A stretch of 64,000 nucleotides of DNA from JAICWP01 sp035278025. GTDB lineage: Bacteria > Acidobacteriota > Terriglobia > Terriglobales > Acidobacteriaceae. This document shows, in pieces, positions 27,844 through 36,580 of the stretch. The notes beneath the pieces were generated by a model, which saw nothing but the letters and a program-made list of their open reading frames with translations, searched no databases and was not told the DNA's origin. The stretch is from assembly GCA_035278025.1 (NCBI GenBank), contig DATEJK010000100.1, forward strand, positions 1 to 64,000, read 5' to 3'. Position 1 is the first letter of the stretch, and each line of letters opens with the position of its first letter. The position numbers and the translations under genes are program-made.

Positions 27844-28424
27844 TTGAATCCCAGCCTTTCCAGCTGCTTGCGCAGATGGGTGAGGCAGCGGCCGCGAATG
27901 AAGCCGATGGAGCCGACGGCAAGACCCAAGGTTCGGGCGATCTCCTGGTAGGGACGGGCGGGGCCCTCATAAAACAACATGCGAACCAGGCGTTCGCACC
28001 GCGGCGACAGGAGCCGCAATGAGTGGCGCACTGTCTGCTCGCGCTGGCCCTGAATCAAAAGATCTTCCAGCGTGGGCAGGCCGGATTCAACCTGCGCTTG
28101 GATCTCTTCTCCCAGCGGAACTTGGCGCTGCTCCAGCACCCGGCAACGCAAGCATTTTCGGTAGCACACCTGGATCAGCCACTTGGCCAAAGCTTGCGGC
28201 TCCCGGATGTCCGGCAGAGCGGCGAGCAACTCCAGGAAGACCGCCTGGAAAATGTCAGGCGCGTGTTGATGCAGCCCCATTTTGATGGGGATGGAATAAA
28301 CCAGGTTCCTGTACTGATCCACCAGAGCGGCCCAGGCTTCCTGGTCGCCCTGGCGGCAGGCGGCCAGCAGGCGTTCATCGTCGCCGGGCAGGCGCCGCGC
28401 GGGTTGGGCCGTAAGAACAGGCAT
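27840..28424 (-). CDS. ECF-type RNA polymerase sigma factor
   Basis: A 194-residue sigma-70 family protein with region 2 (GDQEAWAALVDQYRNLVYSI, DIFQAVFLELL, WLIQVCYRKCLR) and region 4 (LSPRCERLVRMLFYEGPARP, YQEIARTLGLAVGSIGFIRG). The region 4 helix-turn-helix is intact. The ATG at 28424 abuts the TAA of the peptide-binding-protein gene with no base between, and its own stop overlaps the CHAT start. That makes sigma the bridge between the transporter and protease halves of the cluster. The promoters it recognises are unknown. Confidence 0.92.
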   Translation of the reverse strand: MPVLTAQPARRLPGDDERLLAACRQGDQEAWAALVDQYRNLVYSIPIKMGLHQHAPDIFQAVFLELLAALPDIREPQALAKWLIQVCYRKCLRCRVLEQRQVPLGEEIQAQVESGLPTLEDLLIQGQREQTVRHSLRLLSPRCERLVRMLFYEGPARPYQEIARTLGLAVGSIGFIRGRCLTHLRKQLERLGFK

Positions 28425-30194
28425 TTAGCGGTACCGCGCCAGTTCCGCTCCCCGCTTCAGGTAGAGCTGGTCAACGTTCCACAGTGTTGTGGGCTCCAGC
28501 ACCGCAGGATGAAAATTGCCCACCGCCGGCCCGGCGGCAACCAGCACGTCGGGCGTGGCCAGGAATACCAAGGGCAAATTGGCGGCGATGATCTGCTGCA
28601 CCTGGTCGAAGAGGCGCTTGCGGCGCTTGTAGTTCAAGGTGAGCATTTGCTGGTTCATCAGGCGGTCAAGGCCGGCTTCCCAGGCCGTGGCGGGGTGAGT
28701 TTCGCCCAGATGCCACAGGTGGGTGCTGCCGTTGGAGACCCAGACATTCATTTCGGCGTTGGGGTCGGCATCGCCTCCACCCAGACCGAGGATGGTGGCC
28801 TCATAGTTATAGTTCTGAAACACGCGCTGGAGCAGCGCCCGGAACTCCATGGGCACCACGTTGACTTGCATGCCCAGCTTAGAGAGGTCATCCTGGATGA
28901 TGGTGGCCATCAGCATGCGTTGCGAGTTCGACGACGCGACAATAATGGAAAACTCGACCGGGCGACCGCCCGGGTCCAGCAGGTTGCCGCTTGCATTCCA
29001 AGAGAAGCCGGCGGACTTCAGCGACAGGCGCGCGGCATCCAGCGAGCGCGGCGGATGGGGAATGGCAGAGTTCACCCACAACCTGTTTCCCGGACTGACA
29101 TTGCCCCACAATGGCGTTCCACGACCGCCATAAGCCAGGCGAACAATGGCATCGCGATCCACAGCCGCTGAGACCGCCTGGCGGAAGCGCAGATCACGGA
29201 ACCATGCCTGCTTGCGTTCGAGGTCAGGCAAGTGGCTGGAGCCAATATCATTCAGGTTAAAGAGCAGGAAGTTGTATTCGGTGCTGGGGCCAAGATCTTG
29301 CAATTGGAAAGCAGAGGAGCCACTCTGCCTGGCCAGCAAGGAATAATTTTGCGCGCTGAGGCGGTTTACCACATCGGTTTCGCCGGCCTCGAACTGCAAC
29401 AGACGGGCATCTTCGTTGGCGGCAAACACGAACACCAGTTCGTTCAGGTAGGGTAGGCGGCGCTTTGCGGAGTCTGCCTTCCAATAGTACGGGTTACGCT
29501 CCAGAACCACGCGCTGGCCGGGCAGGTACTGCTTGAGCCGGAAGGGGCCCAATCCCACAATCTGTGAAGGCGGAGTGTTCAGCGACCACTGCTCCAGGAA
29601 CTGGCCCTGGCGGTACGGCTTCTCCAGAATGTGCCGAGGCAGAATAGCCAGGCTGTCAAAAATGCGCTCGGCCGCAGCATAGGGCCGCGCCAGAATGAAG
29701 CGAACCGTGTACTGATCGAGCTTTGTAACCTGGATCGGCTTGCCGTCTATGATCAGCAGGTCACGCTGGGGGGAGTCAATTTTGTCATCGGTATAGACGG
29801 CAAACGAGAAGAGGACGTCATCAGCGTCAAAGGGCTGGCCGTCCGAAAAGCGGATACCACGCCGCAGCTTGAGCGTGTAGCTGAGCCCGTCAGCGGAAAC
29901 TTTCCAGGATTTTGCCAGCGCCGGCTCGCTTTGCTGGGTGGAGCGGTTGATGTGCACCAAGTCAGCTGTGAGCTCGCCGATCACTTCGCGCGAAACCGCA
30001 TCTTCGGCCGTGACCGGGTTCAGGGTCTTGGGCTCGGCACGGAGGCCGACCACCAGCCTGCCGCCGTACTGACCGGCATTCTGCCTGCAAAGTTGTACGT
30101 CTTCTTTGGGTTGCAGGGGATCGGGGCTGGGCGCCGCCAGACACAGAATGGCGAAAACCTGCAACAGCAGGCAAAGGCGAACTGTACGAGGCAA
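28425..30194 (-). CDS. oppA: Peptide ABC transporter substrate-binding protein (SBP_bac_5)
   Basis: A 589-residue periplasmic binding protein of the oligopeptide family. The TTG at 30194 is preferred: it gives a clean signal peptide (MPRTVRLCLLLQVFAILCLA) and falls 29 bases after the permease stop, whereas the longer frame to 30323 would overlap the permease by 100 bases. The mature protein shows PALAKSWKVSADGLSYTLKL and GIRFSDGQPFDADDVLFSF, the SBP_5 signature region, then typical domain II with NPYYWK. It captures peptides for the upstream permease/ATPase genes. It lacks a clear lipobox. Confidence 0.9.
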   Translation of the reverse strand: MPRTVRLCLLLQVFAILCLAAPSPDPLQPKEDVQLCRQNAGQYGGRLVVGLRAEPKTLNPVTAEDAVSREVIGELTADLVHINRSTQQSEPALAKSWKVSADGLSYTLKLRRGIRFSDGQPFDADDVLFSFAVYTDDKIDSPQRDLLIIDGKPIQVTKLDQYTVRFILARPYAAAERIFDSLAILPRHILEKPYRQGQFLEQWSLNTPPSQIVGLGPFRLKQYLPGQRVVLERNPYYWKADSAKRRLPYLNELVFVFAANEDARLLQFEAGETDVVNRLSAQNYSLLARQSGSSAFQLQDLGPSTEYNFLLFNLNDIGSSHLPDLERKQAWFRDLRFRQAVSAAVDRDAIVRLAYGGRGTPLWGNVSPGNRLWVNSAIPHPPRSLDAARLSLKSAGFSWNASGNLLDPGGRPVEFSIIVASSNSQRMLMATIIQDDLSKLGMQVNVVPMEFRALLQRVFQNYNYEATILGLGGGDADPNAEMNVWVSNGSTHLWHLGETHPATAWEAGLDRLMNQQMLTLNYKRRKRLFDQVQQIIAANLPLVFLATPDVLVAAGPAVGNFHPAVLEPTTLWNVDQLYLKRGAELARYR

Positions 30195-30223
30195 AGTGTG
30201 CCTTTCCCCACAGACCAGGCACG

Positions 30224-31234
30224 CTAGATTGAAGGTGATTTTAGCGAGCGCTGGAGCAGTTCGGCTAGCCAGCAATACATTACGGAAGTAATCACCAAGG
30301 CGACGGCTGGGGCCAGCATCCACCAGTAGGAAACCAGGACGCCATATTGCTGCAGCGCAGCCAGCATGTTGCCCCAGCTAGGAACGGGCTCACTGACGCC
30401 CAAGCCGAAGAAGGAGAGAGCCGCTTCCGCGGCCACGAACTGGGGGACAAGCAGCGCGGCCTGAGTCAGCAGCACCCCTGTTGTACTGGGGGCGATGTGG
30501 CGGCGCAGCAAGTAAGTATCAGAGGCGCCTAAGCCGCGAGCGGCCAGCACGTAATTACGCTCGCGCGCGCTCAGCACCACGCCGCGAATGAGGCGCATAG
30601 GGCGCGCCCAGCCCAGAGAGCCAATCACCCCCACTACCAGCAGAAAAGTGGCGAAGGGGCTCAGGTGGAGGGGCAGCATGGCGCGCAAGACGAGAAGAAA
30701 ATAGAGCCAGGGAACGACCAGGAAAAGCTCGGCGCCACCCATCAGCAATTCGTCCGTCCAGTTGCCGTAGTAGCCGGAGACGGCGCCGATCAGCATGGCC
30801 ACGAGCAGCGAAACCAGGACCGCGAGGAGGCCGATGGCGAGGGAAACGCGCCCTCCAAACAGCAGGCGGGAGCACATGTCCCGGCCGTAGGCATCGGTGC
30901 CCAGAATAGCTATGCGACCCGGAGCCGGCACTCCGAACAGGTGTAAGCTCCACTGCATTCCGGCAAAGCTGTAGCGCCACCCGTGAACAAAGAACTGAAG
31001 CGGATAACACTGCTGCTGTTGGCTGGCAGCAGCAAGGTCATAGGGACGGCACACATAAGGCCGCAGGTGGAAGCCCTGGGAATCGTGGAACTGCCAGTGA
31101 GCCGGAGCAGTGTAGGGCAAATCACGATCCTGTTCCGCGGGGTCGTAGGGCGCGAGAAAACCGGCGCAAATAAATACCAGATGCCAAAGCGCCAGCACCG
31201 CCGCGGGCAAAAGGAGGGTGCGTTTATGTGGCAT
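30224..31234 (-). CDS. oppC: Oligopeptide ABC transporter permease (OppC-type)
   Basis: A 336-residue inner-membrane permease. The ATG at 31234 is chosen because it overlaps the OppB-type stop by 11 bases and opens directly onto the first helix (RTLLLPAAVLALWHLVFICAG); the frame extends upstream without need. It has an OppC-type large periplasmic loop, the DAYGRDMCSRLLFGGRVSL motif and an EAA-like loop in VLAARGLGASDTYLLRRHI. It forms the membrane channel with the OppB-type protein. Confidence 0.92.
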   Translation of the reverse strand: MPHKRTLLLPAAVLALWHLVFICAGFLAPYDPAEQDRDLPYTAPAHWQFHDSQGFHLRPYVCRPYDLAAASQQQQCYPLQFFVHGWRYSFAGMQWSLHLFGVPAPGRIAILGTDAYGRDMCSRLLFGGRVSLAIGLLAVLVSLLVAMLIGAVSGYYGNWTDELLMGGAELFLVVPWLYFLLVLRAMLPLHLSPFATFLLVVGVIGSLGWARPMRLIRGVVLSARERNYVLAARGLGASDTYLLRRHIAPSTTGVLLTQAALLVPQFVAAEAALSFFGLGVSEPVPSWGNMLAALQQYGVLVSYWWMLAPAVALVITSVMYCWLAELLQRSLKSPSI

Positions 31235-32204
31235 CCGGGCTCCCGGTTCGTATGCGGGGGTCAACGGCCAGCAGGAGCAGGTCAGCGGCAAAGCTTCCCA
31301 GGATCATCATTGCGGCCGCCATCATGGCCGCAGCCACGACCATATCCAGATCACGCGCCAGGGTGGCCTCCAGAATCAGGGGGCCGAGTCCCGGCCATCC
31401 GGTGACCACTTCCACCAGCAGCGATCCGCTGAGCAGCGCAGCCAGCGACAAGCCGAACAAAGAAATGACGGGATTGGCGGCGGCCGGAAGAACGTGGCGG
31501 AACAGAAGCCGCGGGCCGGCGACACCGCATCCGCGGGCGGCCTCCACAAAGGGAGCATGCAACACCTCGATGATGCTGGTCCGCAGGTGGCGCACGATTA
31601 CGGGCGTGCCCGCGAGCACCAGTATGGAGACCGGGGCCAGCAGATGGCGGGCGATGTCCCCAGCTTTGCCCCAAGCCGGCAAGTCATCGAACCCCACCGA
31701 AGTCATACCGCCTACCGGCAGGGCGTGGGAGCGCACCGCAAAGGCCAGCAACCCCAGCGCCAGCACGATTTCGGGAACCGAAACCAGCAAAGAGGTGAGA
31801 GCGGATATGCCGCGATCAAGCATGGAATGCTCATACCTTGCGGAGCACACCGCCAGCGGAACCGAAATGAGCCAACACAGCAGCATGGAGATGGCGCCGA
31901 GCAGCAAGGTGTGTTCGGCGGGCACCCACATCAACTGCGCAACCGGGGTGTTGTAAGCAATAGAGAAGCCGAAATCACCGCGCAGCACCGAGCGCAGCCA
32001 GCGCGCGTAGCGCAAGGGCAGCGGCTGATTGAGGCCATAGCGCGCCTGCAAGGCGGCGATGGTGTGCGGCGAAATCTGGGGGTTCAGGCGTATTTCGTCA
32101 AAGAAACTTCCTGGCGCCAGGCGTGTCAGCAGGAAGCAAAGCACGGAAACGGCGAAGAGCAGGAGCAGAGCGCGCGCCAGACGCCGCGCCAAGCAGGCTT
32201 TCAT
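31224..32204 (-). CDS. oppB: Oligopeptide ABC transporter permease (OppB-type)
   Basis: A 326-residue inner-membrane permease with an OppB-type N-terminus (RRLARALLLLFAVSVLCFLL, TRLAPG, LRGDFGFSI) and an EAA-like loop in PFVEAARGCGVAGPRLLFRHV. The start codon overlaps the stop of the second ATPase gene (ATGA). Six membrane helices are expected. It is the partner of the OppC-type permease. Confidence 0.93.
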   Translation of the reverse strand: MKACLARRLARALLLLFAVSVLCFLLTRLAPGSFFDEIRLNPQISPHTIAALQARYGLNQPLPLRYARWLRSVLRGDFGFSIAYNTPVAQLMWVPAEHTLLLGAISMLLCWLISVPLAVCSARYEHSMLDRGISALTSLLVSVPEIVLALGLLAFAVRSHALPVGGMTSVGFDDLPAWGKAGDIARHLLAPVSILVLAGTPVIVRHLRTSIIEVLHAPFVEAARGCGVAGPRLLFRHVLPAAANPVISLFGLSLAALLSGSLLVEVVTGWPGLGPLILEATLARDLDMVVAAAMMAAAMMILGSFAADLLLLAVDPRIRTGSPDAT

Positions 32205-33034
32205 CGGCCCACCCCGGCGGGCAGCAATTGCTTGCCGGCTGCCGCCAATAGCTTTTTAGTCTCTGGGTGCCGGGGGCTGGAGATGATCTGCTTTGTGGCT
32301 CCTTCTTCCACCAGCCGGCCATTGGCCATGATGGCGATTCTGTCCGCGAGGTGGGAGAGCAGCGCCAGGTCATGCGATATAAGGAGGTAGGCAATTCCAT
32401 GCAGCGCCTGCAGGTCGAGCAGCAGGTTGGCGATTTGGGCTCGCGTGGAGACATCCAGACCGGTGAGGGGCTCATCCAGGATCAGGAGTTTGGGTTTGAG
32501 CACCAGGGCACGCGCCAGGGCGAGGCGCTGGCGTTGTCCGCCGCTGAATTCGTGGGCCGCACGACTCGCCCATGCCTCGGGCAGCCCAACCTCCCGCAGG
32601 GCCTCACGCACACGAACTGCGCGCTCGCCGGCGGTTCCCAGACCCTGGATGAGCAGCGGCTCGGAAATAATTTCAGCCGCGGAGAAGCGAGGATTCAAGG
32701 CTGTGGCCGCATCCTGAAAGACCATCTGCAGCGCCGGGCGGAACGGGCGCAGTTCACGGAAATTCAGGCCGGCAAGGTCGCACCCCGCGAACAGAATCTC
32801 GCCTTCGTCGGGACGTTCAATGCGGCTGACGCAGCGCGCGACGGTAGACTTTCCGCACCCTGAGCCTCCCGCCAAGCCAAGCGTGCTGCCGGATTCTATG
32901 CTGAAGTTCACTCCGGTGATGGCCTGCAGCCGGGCGCCGGGCTGAGTCAAGCTGCCGCGCCTGACGTAGGCCTTGGCGAGACTGTGGACCCATAGTAGCG
33001 GCAGTGACGAAGGCGGCGCGGATGCTTTACTCAT
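32201..33034 (-). CDS. oppF: Oligopeptide ABC transporter ATP-binding protein (OppF-type)
   Basis: A 277-residue ATPase. The ATG at 33034 gives MSKASAPPSSLPLLWV and overlaps the upstream stop by eight bases, a better start than 33097. Walker A is GGSGCGKST, the signature motif is FSGGQRQRLALARAL, and Walker B LLILDEPLTGLD is complete, with H-loop SHDLALLS. It energises peptide import together with the OppD-type ATPase. Confidence 0.93.
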   Translation of the reverse strand: MSKASAPPSSLPLLWVHSLAKAYVRRGSLTQPGARLQAITGVNFSIESGSTLGLAGGSGCGKSTVARCVSRIERPDEGEILFAGCDLAGLNFRELRPFRPALQMVFQDAATALNPRFSAAEIISEPLLIQGLGTAGERAVRVREALREVGLPEAWASRAAHEFSGGQRQRLALARALVLKPKLLILDEPLTGLDVSTRAQIANLLLDLQALHGIAYLLISHDLALLSHLADRIAIMANGRLVEEGATKQIISSPRHPETKKLLAAAGKQLLPAGVGR

Positions 33035-33992
33035 ATTTAAAGCAGCTAACCTGGCGGTTTGCCTCCGGCGTGCTCTGCCCGGGGGAAGAGCCGGCACACA
33101 CTTTCATGCGCTCCGCGCAGCGGGGCTCGAAGGAACAGCCCGCGGGCAGACGATTCATATCGGGGGGCTCGCCGGCAATCACCGGCAGATGCCGGCGGGG
33201 CGCCGCCAGCGCAGGCTCCGACAGGCCCACCAAGGCCTGCGAGTAAGGGTGCAGCGGGCGACCAAACACCTGCTCGCTGGTACCCTCCTCCACAATTTCG
33301 CCGGCATACATAACCAGCATACGGTCGGCCCACCCGGCGAAAACGGCGGGATCGTGGCTGATGATGAGACATGCCATGCGGTGGCGATTCCGCAGCTCCG
33401 ACAATAAGGCCAGGATTTCCACTTGCAAGGCGGCATCGAGCTTGCTGGTGGGCTCGTCGGCGATGACCAGGGCGGGCCGGCAGCAAAGAGCTTGAGCGAT
33501 GCCGACTCGCTGCCTCTGGCCGCCGCTGAGCTGGTGCGGGTAAGCGCGCGCCACCTCCGCCGGTTGCTCGAAGCCCACCTCGGCCAGCAATTCCCGCACG
33601 CGTTCCTTGCGCTGCGGGCGGTCACCGCAGCCGTGCGCGCGCAAGACTTCGGCGATCTGCTGTCCTACCCGCATAACCGGGTTGAGCGCCAACGCCGGAT
33701 CCTGCCAGATAATGGCAATTTCCGCGCCACGCACAGTGGCGAGTTGCTTTTCTGTGAGCTGCAGCAGGTTCCTACCGCCAAATATGACTGTTCCGGTTTC
33801 GCAGCGGGCGTTCGCCGGCAACATGCGGGTAAAAGACAGCGCCAGCGTGCTCTTGCCCGAACCAGACTCGCCGAGGATGCCCACTACCTCGCCCGCGCCA
33901 ATAGAGAAGCTGGCGTGCCTCACCGCGTGCACGCTCTGCCCGGCACTGCTATAACTGACGCTTAAGTTTTCGACCCGCAGCAGATGACCCAT
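33027..33992 (-). CDS. oppD: Oligopeptide ABC transporter ATP-binding protein (OppD-type)
   Basis: A 321-residue ATPase, first gene of the minus-strand series. Walker A is GESGSGKST, Q-loop IWQDP, signature LSGGQRQRVGIAQAL, Walker B LVIADEPTSKLD (Lys in place of the more common Ala/Gly). The C-terminal oligopeptide-type cysteine region (CSFEPRCAERMKVC) is present, which in the family can hold an Fe-S or metal site. The 294 bases before its start, up to the divergent gene at 34287, should contain the promoter of the whole series; no clear elements were identified there. Confidence 0.93.
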   Translation of the reverse strand: MGHLLRVENLSVSYSSAGQSVHAVRHASFSIGAGEVVGILGESGSGKSTLALSFTRMLPANARCETGTVIFGGRNLLQLTEKQLATVRGAEIAIIWQDPALALNPVMRVGQQIAEVLRAHGCGDRPQRKERVRELLAEVGFEQPAEVARAYPHQLSGGQRQRVGIAQALCCRPALVIADEPTSKLDAALQVEILALLSELRNRHRMACLIISHDPAVFAGWADRMLVMYAGEIVEEGTSEQVFGRPLHPYSQALVGLSEPALAAPRRHLPVIAGEPPDMNRLPAGCSFEPRCAERMKVCAGSSPGQSTPEANRQVSCFKYE

Positions 33993-34286
33993 ACCGGCGT
34001 GCCACCACCGTGGCGTATACCTACTATGTGACTACTCGCGGCCATCGCCAATTGACCATCTGGGAGCCTGCCTGATTCGCACAGGAAGCGGTAGCAGCAT
34101 GGTTACTTACGGCAGCCAGTCTAGGCTGTCCCTTAGGACCATAAAGATTACGAGCATTCCACACGGCGGATAAACAAGCAGCCACTACCCAGGCCCGCTG
34201 AGAACAAAAGCGCTGCCCTCCTTTCGTTATGTGGGACCGGTCCTGAGCCCGTCCTAAAATCCGTTCAACGTAAAAAGACCAACCCA

Positions 34287-34823
34287 ATGCACAGCGACGT
34301 TCAACCAACCGTTCAAACCTTGGCAAGCAACTTAACAGGCTGGTGTAAGCGCAACATCGCAGGCCAAAGAGGGCGTACGGTCCTTTGGCTGAAGGGCCTG
34401 CGGGTTAAGCGGCCCGTTCGCCGACAATCGGTTTACTCCGCCGTTTCAGCATTAGGGATAATCGCCGGCGCCACAGCCGCCGGGCTTTGGCTGAACAGCA
34501 GCGCCGCGGGAGTGTTTGCGCTTGTGGTTCTCTTCCTGCTGGCGAGCATCGCCAAGTGTCTGCAACGCATTGCCGATGTTTTAAGAATGCAGCGCAGTGC
34601 CGCTCTTCAACCGAGTTGGCCGACCCGCAACACAAGCGAGAGCAATGAGCGAAGCATTTATATCAGCAGCAAGGCCATGGAGCGCCTGCGACCGTGGGTG
34701 GAAGACCAGAGCACGCTGACGGAAGAGAGCGCAAAAGCATACTGCTCTGTTCTTCTGGACACTCTGGCGATGGTGGACACCAGGCTGGCGGGTAAAGCAC
34801 ACGGGGGAGACATCTGGTCCTGA
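34287..34823 (+). CDS. Membrane protein of unknown function
   Basis: A 178-residue frame with two membrane helices (about residues 47-66 and 71-90: VYSAVSALGIIAGATAAGLW, AGVFALVVLFLLASIAKCL) between a basic N-terminus and a soluble C-terminal helical region. No family is recognised. It is divergent from the peptide transporter and precedes the PilZ/coiled-coil gene by 51 bases that contain competing hairpins. The ribosome site is weak, but the hydrophobic pattern and basic flanks look real. Confidence 0.6.
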   Translation: MHSDVQPTVQTLASNLTGWCKRNIAGQRGRTVLWLKGLRVKRPVRRQSVYSAVSALGIIAGATAAGLWLNSSAAGVFALVVLFLLASIAKCLQRIADVLRMQRSAALQPSWPTRNTSESNERSIYISSKAMERLRPWVEDQSTLTEESAKAYCSVLLDTLAMVDTRLAGKAHGGDIWS

Positions 34824-34856
34824 CCAGGACCGTGCTAAGCATGGTCAGGGCTTAGC
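34816..34856 (+). promoter_or_regulatory. Overlapping alternative hairpins between two genes
   Basis: Three stems compete: GGTCCT/AGGACC (34816-34831, loop GACC), CTGACCA/TGGTCAG (34820-34848) and GCTAAGC/GCTTAGC (34834-34856). The first and third can coexist; the second excludes both. They lie over a stop codon and end five bases before the AGGGG ribosome site of the next gene, as in attenuators. Confidence 0.4.
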
Positions 34857-34874
34857 GGACAGGGGCAATCGAAT

Positions 34875-36299
34875 ATGCAAGCGCAAAACAGATCTGAAAT
34901 GCTGCGGCGCAGTTCGAGACTACCGATCACGATTCCGCTACTGGTGACCAGCCTGGATCCGGGCAACGATTTCTCCGAGGTCTGTGAAACCCTGGTCGTT
35001 AGCGCCCATGGTTGTGCCCTGCGTTCACCGATGGCAGTCAAAGCCGGTGTCCCGGTGCACTTCCATACCAAAGAAGGGCGGCAAACGGTAGCGCACATCA
35101 TTGATTGCCAGCCGCTCGGGTCTACCCCAGGAGGCTGGAGGCTAGGCGCGCAACTGGACGAGCCCGACAACATCTGGGGGGTGAAGCCTTCCCCCGAGGA
35201 TTGGACAGGGCCGGGGGAGCAGAGGCCGACGAATGGCGAACACCCACTTGCGACCCCGGCCAAAAGCGCAGGTGCGCCGCGCAGCCAAGTTTCGCCGCCG
35301 CAAATGGCGGCTGACAATCTGGACCGGCAGTTCTCCGGCGACCAACTGCAGCGGATGATTGTTTCGCAGCTTGAGCCACTACAGGCCGAGCTGGCCGCAC
35401 TCCAGGAAAGGCTGGCACAACGGGAGGCCAGTCGCGGCCGTTTCGAGGTCTCGCTTTCGCAGATTCCGCCTGAGCTGGAGCAAGAGCTATGGGCGCGTCT
35501 TCGCCAGGACCTGGGACAGCGATCCCTGCGGCTGGCCCGGGAGGAATCCGAACGGGTACTGGAAGCCGCGCGGGCGGCCATCGAAGACAGGCTCACTAAG
35601 GCGCAGCAGGAATTGCGGCAAGAAGCCTCGGAGGAGCTTAAAAGCGCAGGGCAGCGCGCGCAAGCATTAGCGGACGGAATTGCCGAAAAGGTGCAGCACC
35701 ACTGCCGCATGCGGGTGGAGCAGGTTGAGCAGCACGCGTTGCAAGCCGAAGGCCAGCTCAATCAGCACAGTGAAAAGCTGCAGCAGTCCATGACTCAGCA
35801 ACTGGAAGAGAAATACGGCGCACAGCGCCAGGAGATGCAACGGCTGCGGGAGACCGTCGCAGCAGAATGGTCGCGCATCGAGGCACAGCTGGCAGAAGTA
35901 AACAGGCGGCTGGGAGAACTGGATGAATCTGCCCAGCGGCTGGAGTTGGATTTCCAGGCGAATGCGGAGGCGGCCGCCCGGAAGGTCATGTCGGAGACAC
36001 AAGCTGAGCTCGAAAGCACAGTAGACGGGCTGCTTAAAAAACTTAGAGCGCACAATGCGGAGGAGCTCGAAATGCAGCTCGATGAAGCCTGCGCCCGGCT
36101 GAGCCGCGCGCAGAATGAAATCGAGGCTTCCATTTCCGAGTCGCTGCAGGCCCGGGTTTCACTCGCCATGCAGTCGTTTGAGAAAACCATGCACGATGTG
36201 GCGCGGGAGTGTGTGGGGAGCTGGAAGTTGGGACTGGCGAGGCAGCTGAGTTCCTTTGCCGGCATACTCGGGTCTGATAGAAGCGGCGACAGCAAGTAA
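34875..36299 (+). CDS. PilZ-like domain protein with long coiled coil
   Basis: A 474-residue protein with AGGGG eight bases before the ATG. Residues about 8-100 form a PilZ-like beta barrel: RRSSRLPITIPLLV at the start (RxxxR-like), VSAHGCALRS in the position of the D/NxSxxG motif, and GGWRLGAQL. The rest, about 150-470, is a nearly continuous coiled coil rich in Glu/Gln/Arg/Ala. The design suggests a c-di-GMP-responsive scaffold or filament. The PilZ binding residues are imperfect, so nucleotide binding is not assured. Confidence 0.75.
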   Translation: MQAQNRSEMLRRSSRLPITIPLLVTSLDPGNDFSEVCETLVVSAHGCALRSPMAVKAGVPVHFHTKEGRQTVAHIIDCQPLGSTPGGWRLGAQLDEPDNIWGVKPSPEDWTGPGEQRPTNGEHPLATPAKSAGAPRSQVSPPQMAADNLDRQFSGDQLQRMIVSQLEPLQAELAALQERLAQREASRGRFEVSLSQIPPELEQELWARLRQDLGQRSLRLAREESERVLEAARAAIEDRLTKAQQELRQEASEELKSAGQRAQALADGIAEKVQHHCRMRVEQVEQHALQAEGQLNQHSEKLQQSMTQQLEEKYGAQRQEMQRLRETVAAEWSRIEAQLAEVNRRLGELDESAQRLELDFQANAEAAARKVMSETQAELESTVDGLLKKLRAHNAEELEMQLDEACARLSRAQNEIEASISESLQARVSLAMQSFEKTMHDVARECVGSWKLGLARQLSSFAGILGSDRSGDSK

Positions 36300-36325
36300 G
36301 AGTGGCGCTGAGCCAGGATGCCTGT

Positions 36326-36580
36326 CTATGCAGACCCCGGCCTAGAGGCGGACGCCTGAGCGAGGGGTCTTCCCGCCCCAGGCTGCAGGCCAGCCGGATA
36401 GCAGGTTTCGACGATCTGTGAGCGCAGCTTACTAAAGCCTGGCCCGCTCCCAAGGCGAGGATGGACCATTTCGTCTTTGCCAAAAACCAACAAGGCCAGC
36501 AGCATCAACAGGAGCAACATGCCGCTGGACAGAAGCAGCCACCCTCCGGTATTACGCGTGCTCTTGCCAATCACGAACAT
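36326..36580 (-). CDS. Possible small single-pass membrane protein
   Basis: An 84-codon frame with a short basic N-terminus, one strong membrane helix (WLLLSSGMLLLLMLLALLVF) and a soluble tail. The tail becomes proline/glycine/alanine rich. The ribosome site is weak (GCGAG). It is not antisense to a known gene. Convergent with the PilZ/coiled-coil gene. Function unknown. Confidence 0.42.
   Translation of the reverse strand: MFVIGKSTRNTGGWLLLSSGMLLLLMLLALLVFGKDEMVHPRLGSGPGFSKLRSQIVETCYPAGLQPGAGRPLAQASASRPGSA

Noticed and set aside
22098..28424. A CRISPR-linked Craspase system
   Set aside because: CHAT and sigma genes are present, but no repeat array, gRAMP/Cas7-11 effector or Csx30/Csx31-like gene was found.
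30195..30323. N-terminal extension of the peptide-binding protein
   Set aside because: It would put about 43 residues before a clear signal peptide and overlap the permease gene by 100 bases.
31218..32390. 390-codon plus-strand frame
   Set aside because: Antisense of the OppB-type permease; Gln/Arg/His-rich and without membrane segments.
34024..34326. 100-codon minus-strand frame before the peptide transporter
   Set aside because: No domain, membrane segment or ribosome site, and it overlaps the start of the plus-strand membrane protein gene.
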